DNA of 14,456 nt from an uncultured Mordavella sp. (GTDB taxonomy: Bacteria; Bacillota; Clostridia; Lachnospirales; Lachnospiraceae), in the NCBI GenBank assembly GCA_902406105.1, contig CABPCP010000070.1:1-14456 (forward strand). Direction: 5' to 3'. Shown in pieces: positions 1-5,891 of this stretch. The stretch's first letter is position 1. Every line of letters begins with the position of its first letter. Both the position numbers and the translations under genes were made by a program. The notes under the pieces are model-generated. The model did no database searches, was not told the origin of the DNA, and saw only the letters and a program-made list of their open reading frames with translations.

Positions 1-330
<330 letters not shown>

Positions 331-494
331 AAGAGCAAAGAGAGCGGGCTGGATGTTGCAGCCAATGAAAGGGCTCTCAAGCGGAGGCGGAAGGTACGGA
401 TGATTTCTTGTATGCAGTTTTCAGGGTATGTGAGACACGACCTGTGAGAGCAGGGAGTGTTTTCGTTTATCCGGGGAAAAATAAAATAGGATGA
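331..494 (+). other. rRNA operon spacer between 23S and tRNA-Asn
   Basis: The spacer has no ORF and no 5S rRNA. It contains a nested hairpin: GAGAGC (340-345) pairs with GCTCTC (373-378) and encloses GGCTG (347-351) paired with CAGCC (359-363). This probably forms part of the 23S 3' processing region (inference). The rest (379-494) shows no recognised gene; no consensus promoter was seen before the tRNA, so read-through from the rRNA operon is the simplest reading. Confidence 0.6.
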
Positions 495-567
495 TCCTCC
501 TTAGCTCAGTCGGTAGAGCACTCGGCTGTTAACCGAGTTGTCGTTGGTTCGAGTCCAACAGGGGGAG
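495..567 (+). tRNA. tRNA-Asn (anticodon GUU)
   Basis: A complete 73-nt cloverleaf can be drawn. The acceptor TCCTCCT (495-501) pairs with AGGGGGA (560-566) with one T-G pair, and the discriminator base is G567. The D stem is GCTC/GAGC, the anticodon stem CTCGG/CCGAG with loop CTGTTAA (GTT at 528-530), and the T stem GTTGG/CCAAC with loop TTCGAGT. The 3' CCA is not encoded (CTG follows), so it must be added by nucleotidyltransferase. It sits 164 nt after the 23S and is followed at once by a terminator, so it is the last gene of the rRNA operon. Confidence 0.97.
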
Positions 568-575
568 CTGGAAGA

Positions 576-608
576 CCTCATGTCAGTTTTACGACATGAG
601 GTTTTTTT
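576..608 (+). terminator. intrinsic terminator of the rRNA-tRNA operon
   Basis: A perfect 9-bp stem, CCTCATGTC (576-584) with GACATGAGG (593-601), has an 8-nt loop and is followed by seven T residues (602-608). It lies 8 nt after the tRNA. It also excludes the GTG at 609 as a start of the next gene, since transcription of that gene begins later. Confidence 0.95.
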
Positions 609-627
609 GTGGAGTTAAGGCGGATAA

Positions 628-657
628 TTGACGGATTCCTTTTCCCTCTGCTAGACT
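628..657 (+). promoter_or_regulatory. sigma-A promoter of the lysR-type gene
   Basis: A -35 box TTGACG (628-633) and a -10 box TAGACT (652-657) are separated by 18 bp, giving a start near 664. A perfect inverted repeat ACTGT-A-ACAGT (655-665) overlaps the -10 box and start site and could be a negative autoregulatory operator (inference). The placement fits the TTG start at 702 with a ~38-nt leader. Confidence 0.6.
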
Positions 658-701
658 GTAACAGTAGGATATATACAGTTAATGAGAGGGAGGAAAGTCC
701 T

Positions 702-1598
702 TTGCTGTTAAGACAGATGAAATATTTTGCGGCGGTTGTAGATCAGAATAGCTTTACAGAGGCGGCGGAACAATGTTACATTTCCCAATCGGCGATTTCC
801 CAGCAGATCAAAGCGTTAGAGAAAGAACTTGGGGTTGAGCTTTTATACAGGGAGAACCGCAGTTTTTCTTTGACGGCTGCGGGGGAATATTTTTATCGCC
901 AAAGTAAGGGGATACTAGAGGAAATTGAAGCGATGCAACGGGAAACAGTTCGGATCGGACAAGAAGATGAGAGTCGTCTTAGAATCGGATACTTGAGAAG
1001 TTACAGCGGCTTAGAGCTTCATCAGGCGGTAGCGGAGTTTTCTCAAATCTATCCGGAAGTTCCAATTACGATTGTAAATGGTACACATGAAGAGTTATAC
1101 GATCTTCTGCGGTTTGGCAAAATAGATCTAGTGCTGACAGACCAGCGAAGGGCATTTTCCGATGAATATATTAACTATCAGTTGCTGCAATGCGGCTGCA
1201 ATGCGGAAGTATCCTTAAGAAATCCGATCAGTGGGAAGGAACATATAGAGTTAGAGGAATTAAAACATACCCCTTGTATCCTGATTTCTTCTAAGGAACA
1301 GCAGAAAGAAGAGGAGGATTATTATAAGAATACCCTGGGAATTGGGAGCAGCTTTCTATTTGCGGAGAGTTTGGAAGAAGGACGATTGATGGTGGCGGGA
1401 AACAGAGGATTTCTTCCGGTTGAAGAAGCGGGAAGTCTTCCGCCTGAAGGCCCTGCGGTCCGCAGAGTTCCGATCACCAGGAATGGAAGGCGGATGCAGA
1501 GAAATTACTGCGTATTTTGGAAAAAAGATCAAACAAATTACTATATGGAAGAATTTGCGGAGATACTGCGTAAACTGCTTCTGGATAAAGAGGTTTAA
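702..1598 (+). CDS. LysR-type transcriptional regulator
   Basis: This is a 298-residue DNA-binding regulator of usual LysR length. Residues 4-50 (LRQMKYF...SFTEAAEQCYISQSAISQQI...LGVELLYR) are the winged helix-turn-helix, a linker helix follows, and from about residue 88 (RLRIGYL) there is a periplasmic-binding-protein-like effector domain that binds an unknown small molecule. The start is TTG 702, because GGGAGGAAA at 688-696 lies at the right distance and the protein then aligns with the family N-terminus. A longer reading from GTG 609 would begin on the T-tract of the preceding terminator. The SDR gene downstream and the T-N11-A box between them suggest it controls that gene. The ligand cannot be told from sequence. 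Confidence 0.93.
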   Translation: MLLRQMKYFAAVVDQNSFTEAAEQCYISQSAISQQIKALEKELGVELLYRENRSFSLTAAGEYFYRQSKGILEEIEAMQRETVRIGQEDESRLRIGYLRSYSGLELHQAVAEFSQIYPEVPITIVNGTHEELYDLLRFGKIDLVLTDQRRAFSDEYINYQLLQCGCNAEVSLRNPISGKEHIELEELKHTPCILISSKEQQKEEEDYYKNTLGIGSSFLFAESLEEGRLMVAGNRGFLPVEEAGSLPPEGPAVRRVPITRNGRRMQRNYCVFWKKDQTNYYMEEFAEILRKLLLDKEV

Positions 1599-1615
1599 TA
1601 GAGGATGGAAGTCGG

Positions 1616-1630
1616 ATAAGTAATACTTAT
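1616..1630 (+). promoter_or_regulatory. putative LysR-type binding box (T-N11-A)
   Basis: The perfect dyad ATAAGT-AAT-ACTTAT contains the LysR consensus T-N11-A. Its centre (1623) is about 63 bp before the start site predicted from the candidate promoter at 1652-1679, which is the usual position of a LysR activation site near -65. It lies in the gap between the regulator and the dehydrogenase gene. Binding by the adjacent regulator is inference. Confidence 0.6.
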
Positions 1631-1651
1631 AAGAAGGATTCATAACTGGAA

Positions 1652-1679
1652 TTGCTCATTTCTCCTGAAGGCGTAAAAT
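1652..1679 (+). promoter_or_regulatory. candidate weak promoter of the SDR gene
   Basis: TTGCTC (1652-1657) and TAAAAT (1674-1679) are 16 bp apart, with a start expected near 1686. The -35 box matches only TTG of the consensus, as expected for an activator-dependent promoter. The T-N11-A box upstream supplies the likely activator site. Confidence 0.45.
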
Positions 1680-1708
1680 AGAACTCGGATAAAGGAGGAA
1701 GCTTCAAG

Positions 1709-2542
1709 ATGAAGAAAGATGTAATGATTTTGACAGGAGCAGGCCAGATTGGTATGGCGATCGCGCGCCGGATGGGATATGGAATGAAGATCATTATCGG
1801 AGATAAGAAACCGGAGAACGGAGCGGCAATCGCCAGGATCATGAATGAAGCGGGATTTGACACAGAGGCTTTGGAGATGGATCTTTCTTCCAGGGAATCT
1901 ATCAAAAAGCTGATCGCCAAGGCGCAGGAGTATGGCGACATCACCATGCTGGTGAACGCGGCAGGCGTATCTCCAAGCCAGGCGCCAGTCGAGGCGATTT
2001 TGAAAGTGGATCTGTATGGCACAGCCGTGCTTTTAGAGGGAGTGGGGCAGGTGATCAAAGAAGGCGGCGTTGGAGTGACTATCTCCAGCCAATCCGGACA
2101 CCGGATGCCGGCGCTTACACCGGAGGAAGATGAACAGCTTGCATGTACGCCCACAGAAGAACTTCTGAATCTGACGATCCTTCAACCAGAGAATATCAGA
2201 GATACGCTGCATGCTTATCAGATAGCAAAGCGCTGTAATGAGAAACGAGTCATGGCCGAGTCTGTGAAATGGGGAGAGAAAGGCGCGCGGATCAACTCTA
2301 TCTCTCCGGGGATTATCGTGACCCCTCTGGCGATTGATGAATTCAATGGTCCCCGTGGGGATTTCTACAAGAATATGTTCGCCCAATGCCCGGCGGGCCG
2401 CCCTGGAACCGCGGATGAAGTGGCTAATGTGGCGGAGCTTCTTATGAGTGATAAAGGGGCGTTTATCACCGGAGCGGATTTCCTGATCGATGGAGGCGCT
2501 ACAGCCTCATACTTTTATGGCCCTTTGAAGCCGGAAGAATAG
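1709..2542 (+). CDS. short-chain dehydrogenase/reductase (SDR family)
   Basis: This is a 277-residue cytoplasmic NAD(P)-dependent oxidoreductase with a Rossmann fold. TGAGQIG (9-15) is the glycine-rich nucleotide loop; Asp32 at the end of beta 2 favours NAD(H) (family rule); Asp58, NAAG (83-86), Ser127 and Tyr170-Lys174 (YQIAK) form the usual SDR set; and SISPG follows the active site. The Ser-Tyr spacing is 43 residues rather than about 13, so there is an insertion of roughly 30 residues (about 131-165) next to the substrate pocket. The start is firm: GGAGGA at 1695-1700. The gene follows the lysR gene in the same direction and ends before its own terminator. The substrate is unknown; a hydroxysteroid, sugar or alcohol are all possible. 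Confidence 0.9.
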   Translation: MKKDVMILTGAGQIGMAIARRMGYGMKIIIGDKKPENGAAIARIMNEAGFDTEALEMDLSSRESIKKLIAKAQEYGDITMLVNAAGVSPSQAPVEAILKVDLYGTAVLLEGVGQVIKEGGVGVTISSQSGHRMPALTPEEDEQLACTPTEELLNLTILQPENIRDTLHAYQIAKRCNEKRVMAESVKWGEKGARINSISPGIIVTPLAIDEFNGPRGDFYKNMFAQCPAGRPGTADEVANVAELLMSDKGAFITGADFLIDGGATASYFYGPLKPEE

Positions 2543-2565
2543 AAACAGAAGATAGAAACGGAGGA

Positions 2566-2610
2566 AACAGCCGATTGGTTGATGGCAGACCAATCGGCTG
2601 TTTTTATTTT
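2566..2610 (+). terminator. intrinsic terminator after the SDR gene
   Basis: A perfect 14-bp stem, AACAGCCGATTGGT (2566-2579) with ACCAATCGGCTGTT (2589-2602), has a 9-nt loop and a following T-rich run (TTTATTTT). It separates the lysR-SDR pair from the envelope module. Confidence 0.95.
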
Positions 2611-2689
2611 TTATCACTAACTTTTTGAGAATCAGGATGGTTATACATAATAGGAAACCAATTTCTACATTCGTATGGAGGTGATGAAG

Positions 2690-3418
2690 ATGAGCAGATA
2701 CCGAAGAAGCAGAAAAAGAAAAGCCTTTTTAAAGCAAATCCTGACGGTCCTGCTGCTGGTGATCTTTGGGACGGCATTTATACGGGTGGGGTATTCGCTG
2801 ATCGTTCAAGGGGAGCCCCCGCTGCTGAATATTTTAAGCGTCAGGACGAAAGAAGCAGATACCTCTCTGGGATGGAATCTGATCCTTGTGAATAGAGGCA
2901 ACCGGGTTCCCGACGGCTATAAGGTAGAACTTACAAAGTTATCCAATGGTGAGAAGGTGGATTCGAGAATATATCCATCACTGCAGAAGATGTTCGATGA
3001 CGCAAGGGCCTCCGGGCTGGAGCTGTTCGTAAGAGAAGGATACAGGACCAGACAGGAGCAAAAAACAATCATGGAAGAAAGAATACAGAAGTACCAGGAA
3101 GAAGGATGTTCGCGAAGAGAAGCTAAAAAGCTTGCAAAAGAATATGTGGCGGCTCCGGGGACCAGTGAGCATGAACTGGGGATCAGTGTCGATATCAATG
3201 CGGATAACTCCAAGTGTTCCTCAGACGCCGTCTATGCGTGGCTTGCGAAAAACGCACATAAGTACGGATTTATCAAAAGATATCCATCTGATAAAACGGA
3301 GATCACCGGAACGAAGAATGAACCTTGGCATTACCGGTATGTGGGGAAGAAAGCGGCGGCGGAAATGCTGGAAAAAGGGCTGTGTTTAGAAGAATACATA
3401 GAACAGTTTTATAATTAA
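2690..3418 (+). CDS. membrane-anchored D,D-carboxypeptidase, VanY/peptidase M15B family
   Basis: This is a 242-residue zinc peptidase predicted to cleave the terminal D-Ala (or D-Ala-like residue) from peptidoglycan stem peptides outside the membrane. A very basic N-terminus (SRYRRSRKRK) precedes one membrane helix at about 14-36; no signal peptidase site is obvious, so it is probably anchored. The M15 motifs are complete: SEHELGISVDI gives zinc ligands His161 and Asp168, and EPWHYRY gives catalytic Glu211 and ligand His214. The start is ATG 2690; an in-frame ATG at 2675 lies over the ribosome binding site GGAGG (2677-2681). A possible weak promoter (TTGAGA 2625, CATAAT 2646) is upstream. It stands 38 nt before a two-component system, as VanY-type genes often do, but no vanH/A/X genes are present, so a glycopeptide resistance role is not shown. 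Confidence 0.92.
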   Translation: MSRYRRSRKRKAFLKQILTVLLLVIFGTAFIRVGYSLIVQGEPPLLNILSVRTKEADTSLGWNLILVNRGNRVPDGYKVELTKLSNGEKVDSRIYPSLQKMFDDARASGLELFVREGYRTRQEQKTIMEERIQKYQEEGCSRREAKKLAKEYVAAPGTSEHELGISVDINADNSKCSSDAVYAWLAKNAHKYGFIKRYPSDKTEITGTKNEPWHYRYVGKKAAAEMLEKGLCLEEYIEQFYN

Positions 3419-3420
3419 AT

Positions 3421-3449
3421 TTGACGAATCTTCCGTTTGCGTCTATGAT
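3421..3449 (+). promoter_or_regulatory. sigma-A promoter directly before the response regulator gene
   Basis: TTGACG (3421-3426) and TATGAT (3444-3449) are separated by exactly 17 bp; each box matches 5 of 6 consensus bases. It begins two bases after the carboxypeptidase stop codon. The start site predicted 7-8 bp after the -10 box falls at about 3456-3457, on or next to the ATG of the regulator, so the transcript would have little or no leader. The two-component genes may therefore be expressed separately from the carboxypeptidase gene. Confidence 0.7.
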
Positions 3450-3456
3450 GGATGCC

Positions 3457-4119
3457 ATGATGATTGGAATTATTGAAGACGACAAATTACTGAATCAGGC
3501 ATTGGAAATCTTTTTGCGCAAGGAAGGATATGACACGATCTGTCTGCATAGCAGGAAGGAAGCGCTGGCCCGGCTGAACGGAAAAGAGGATCTTCTTCTG
3601 ATCGACATTGGTCTGCCGGATGGGGACGGTATTCTTCTGTATCAAGAGCTGCGGGAAAAAGGAGAAGTTCCGGCTGTTTTTCTGACTGCCAGAGACGAAG
3701 AGACAGACATGCTGAAAGCATTTGAAGGCGGCGCCGAGGATTATGTGGTCAAACCTTTTTCCATGAAGGTGTTATTGAAACGGATACAGGTGGCGCTTAG
3801 GAGAAAGGAAGGACGAAGGCTTCTGACCTGCCGGGATCTGACGTTGGATCTGGACCGGAAGCAGGCGCTGATAAACGGCCAGGAGATTTCCCTGACAGCG
3901 AGAGAATATCAGCTTCTGGAATATTTTATGAGAAATCAGGGCCAGGTGCTGACTAAGGAAAATATTTTAGATCAAGTCTGGGGCCTAGACGGAGTGTTCG
4001 TGGTAGATAACACGGTCAGTGTGACGGTTAACCGTCTGCGTAAGAAGATCGAGCTGGATGGAGAGGGCCCGGTATATCTGAAAAATGTATTTGGTTTGGG
4101 CTACCGGATGGGGGAGTAG
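3457..4119 (+). CDS. OmpR/PhoB-family response regulator
   Basis: This is a 220-residue cytoplasmic transcription factor with an N-terminal receiver and C-terminal winged helix. The acidic pair Asp8-Asp9, phospho-acceptor Asp50 (LLLIDIGLPDGDG), Thr77 and Lys99 (VVKPFS) are all present. The winged-helix region (LTAREYQLLEYF, then DNTVSVTVNRLRKKI) is typical of OmpR regulators of the VanR/BceR kind. The start is uncertain: an upstream TTG at 3421 coincides with a -35 box, while ATG 3457 and ATG 3460 begin just where transcription should start and have only a weak GATGG upstream. ATG 3457 is chosen. The stop is 1 nt before the kinase start, so the two are translationally linked. The likely target is the direct repeat before the ABC genes. 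Confidence 0.93.
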   Translation: MMIGIIEDDKLLNQALEIFLRKEGYDTICLHSRKEALARLNGKEDLLLIDIGLPDGDGILLYQELREKGEVPAVFLTARDEETDMLKAFEGGAEDYVVKPFSMKVLLKRIQVALRRKEGRRLLTCRDLTLDLDRKQALINGQEISLTAREYQLLEYFMRNQGQVLTKENILDQVWGLDGVFVVDNTVSVTVNRLRKKIELDGEGPVYLKNVFGLGYRMGE

Positions 4120-4120
4120 T

Positions 4121-5107
4121 ATGGGAGAAGTAATTTTAACTCTGGCTGTTTTAGCGGGAATCCTGGCTGGCGCCGGAATGATGCGGAGGTATCAGAGCAA
4201 ATGTCGGATGGAGGAACTGCAGAGAATTTCCCGCCTGGCAGATGAGATTTTGGAGGGCCGGAAGCTTTCGGCGGCGTTGTCAGGGGAAGATACATTTCCG
4301 GCCAAGATCGAGCATCAGATGGTACGGCTGCAGGAAGTGCTGGAAGGAAAGAGCAGGGAAGCTGAGAAGAGCCGAAGAGAGATCCAGAAGCTGATTTCGG
4401 AGACGGCCCACCAGATGCGCACGCCCCTTGCCAATATGGAGACATACGCGGAGCTGTTAAGAGGGGCGCTGGAGGAAGAAAGAGAGGCTTCCCCACAGAG
4501 TTCAGCCATGTCAGAAGTAGATGATGTTTTCCGTTATCTGTCTGCTTTGGAGGAAAGCAGAGATAAACTGCGGTTCCTTGTGGAGAACTTTATCAAAATG
4601 TCCCGCCTGGAACAAGGGCTGATCCAGATCCGAAAGGAAGAGACGGACATTTTAAAGACGGTGCAGAATACTTTGGGACAGATCCAGAGCCAGGCGGAAG
4701 AGAAACAGATTGATCTTGCCATTGATCTTCCGCGGGAAGCCCGGTGTCCCCATGATGGAAACTGGCTGGGGGAAGCGGTCTATAATCTTCTGGACAACGG
4801 GGTAAAATATAGCCCTGTCCAAGGGAAGCTCAAGGTGTGCGTCCTGAAGAATGAGATGTTTCTGAAAATACGGGTAGAAGACGAGGGAATTGGAATCGAG
4901 CCGGGAGAAGAGGCGGAGATCTTCCGGCGCTTTTATCGGGGAAAGCGGGTGAAAAACCAGGAGGGATTTGGTATCGGCCTTTACCTTGCCAGAGAAATCG
5001 TGAACAGACACGGAGGATTTCTGACGGCAAAACGGATGGAACCGGGGCTTAGGATGGAGATCAGTCTGCCGGTATCCGATTTCCAGAGGAAAGATACGGC
5101 TTGTTAG
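4121..5107 (+). CDS. sensor histidine kinase with a single N-terminal membrane helix
   Basis: This is a 328-residue HisKA/HATPase kinase, partner of the preceding regulator. Residues 4-21 form one membrane helix directly after the start, followed by arginines, so the bulk is cytoplasmic. A linker coiled region (about 30-90) leads to the H-box ETAHQMRTPL with phospho-accepting His97. ATP-binding motifs follow: N-box NLLDNGVKYS (Asn226), G1 DEGIGI (254-259), F-box FRRFYRG and G2 GFGIGL (282-287). No extracytoplasmic or PAS sensor domain is present, which is short for the class. ATG 4121 is chosen because GGGGGAG precedes it; ATG 4085 would overlap the regulator. Kinases lacking sensors near ABC transporters of the Bce type sense through the transporter; that mechanism here is inference. 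Confidence 0.93.
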   Translation: MGEVILTLAVLAGILAGAGMMRRYQSKCRMEELQRISRLADEILEGRKLSAALSGEDTFPAKIEHQMVRLQEVLEGKSREAEKSRREIQKLISETAHQMRTPLANMETYAELLRGALEEEREASPQSSAMSEVDDVFRYLSALEESRDKLRFLVENFIKMSRLEQGLIQIRKEETDILKTVQNTLGQIQSQAEEKQIDLAIDLPREARCPHDGNWLGEAVYNLLDNGVKYSPVQGKLKVCVLKNEMFLKIRVEDEGIGIEPGEEAEIFRRFYRGKRVKNQEGFGIGLYLAREIVNRHGGFLTAKRMEPGLRMEISLPVSDFQRKDTAC

Positions 5108-5134
5108 AAGTTTGTTAGATTTATCCCGTATACT
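5101..5134 (+). promoter_or_regulatory. putative response-regulator operator and promoter of the ABC genes
   Basis: TTGTTAGA occurs twice, at 5101-5108 and 5112-5119, in direct orientation with an 11-bp period (one DNA turn). A -10 box TATACT (5129-5134) begins 9 bp after the second copy, and the place for a -35 box (about 5106-5111) holds no consensus. Tandem direct repeats replacing the -35 box are the usual architecture of promoters activated by OmpR-family regulators. The first repeat overlaps the kinase stop codon. The expected start is near 5141, before the binding site GGGAG at 5155. Confidence 0.65.
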
Positions 5135-5168
5135 TAAGAAAAACAGCAGAAGACGGGAGTGTATGTTG

Positions 5169-5891
5169 ATGGAGATGGTAAAGGCCGTGGGCCTGAAAAA
5201 ATATTATCAGATGGACACATATGAAGTCCGCGCCCTGGATGGAGTGTCGTTTGCCGTGCAGGAAGGAGAATTCCTAGCTGTTGTGGGTACTTCGGGAAGC
5301 GGGAAGACCACACTTTTAAATATGCTGGGAGGATTGGACGTGCCTACGGCGGGAGGCGTGTGGATACGCGGAAACAGCTTAAAGGACATGGGGCGGGAAG
5401 AGCGGACCGTCTTTCGCCGGAGAAACATTGGTTTTGTATTTCAGCAGTATAATTTGATCCCGGCCATTACCGTCTATGAGAATATGGTCCTGCCATTGAG
5501 ACTGGATGGGATGGAAATTGACCAGGATTTCCTGGAAGAGATTGTCGCTGTGCTGGGAATCCGAGAGCTTTTTGAGCGTCTGCCGGAGACTTTGTCCGGG
5601 GGACAGCAGCAAAGAGCGGCGATCGGGCGGGCTCTTTTGACAAAGCCGGCTGTCCTGCTGGCAGATGAGCCGACCGGGAACTTAGATTCCGTCACCAGCA
5701 TGGAAGTGATGGGACTATTGAAATCCTGTGCCGCCAGATTTCACCAGACGGTTCTGGTAGTGACACACCAAGAAGAAATAGCCCAGATGGCGGACCGCCT
5801 CCTTCGGATCGAAGACGGGAGGATCGTGTATACAGGACAAAATGGATGTGCTGGGCAGAAGGGGGGACATACATGCAAAGAAGAGGCGTGA
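5169..5891 (+). CDS. ABC transporter ATP-binding protein, MacB/LolD/FtsE type
   Basis: This is a 240-residue nucleotide-binding subunit that powers the adjacent FtsX permease. All ABC motifs are intact: Walker A GTSGSGKTT (40-48), Q-loop Gln92 in FVFQQYNL, signature LSGGQ (142-146), Walker B VLLADEP with Asp166-Glu167, and switch His200. PTGNLDS after Walker B and NLIPAITVYENMVLPL after the Q-loop are typical of the MacB/LolD group, which exports or extracts lipids, lipoproteins or peptide antibiotics instead of importing solutes. ATG 5169 is chosen for its 9-nt spacing from GGGAG (5155-5159); ATG 5163 and 5175 fit less well. The last 19 bp overlap the permease gene. Confidence 0.95.
   Translation: MEMVKAVGLKKYYQMDTYEVRALDGVSFAVQEGEFLAVVGTSGSGKTTLLNMLGGLDVPTAGGVWIRGNSLKDMGREERTVFRRRNIGFVFQQYNLIPAITVYENMVLPLRLDGMEIDQDFLEEIVAVLGIRELFERLPETLSGGQQQRAAIGRALLTKPAVLLADEPTGNLDSVTSMEVMGLLKSCAARFHQTVLVVTHQEEIAQMADRLLRIEDGRIVYTGQNGCAGQKGGHTCKEEA

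Noticed and set aside
331..494. Search for a 5S rRNA after the 23S
   Set aside because: None of the conserved 5S segments was recognised, and the nested hairpin looks like a processing element.
609..701. Extension of the LysR protein to GTG 609
   Set aside because: The GTG lies directly on the T-tract of the tRNA operon terminator and before the gene's promoter; TTG 702 has a strong ribosome site and matches the family N-terminus.
2625..2651. Promoter for the D,D-carboxypeptidase gene (TTGAGA, CATAAT)
   Set aside because: The spacing is only 15 bp and the alternatives are weaker, so it is mentioned with the gene but not annotated separately.
4101..4496. 131-codon minus-strand ORF inside the kinase gene
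   Set aside because: Proline/serine-rich composition typical of an antisense frame; the kinase frame is fully supported by motifs.
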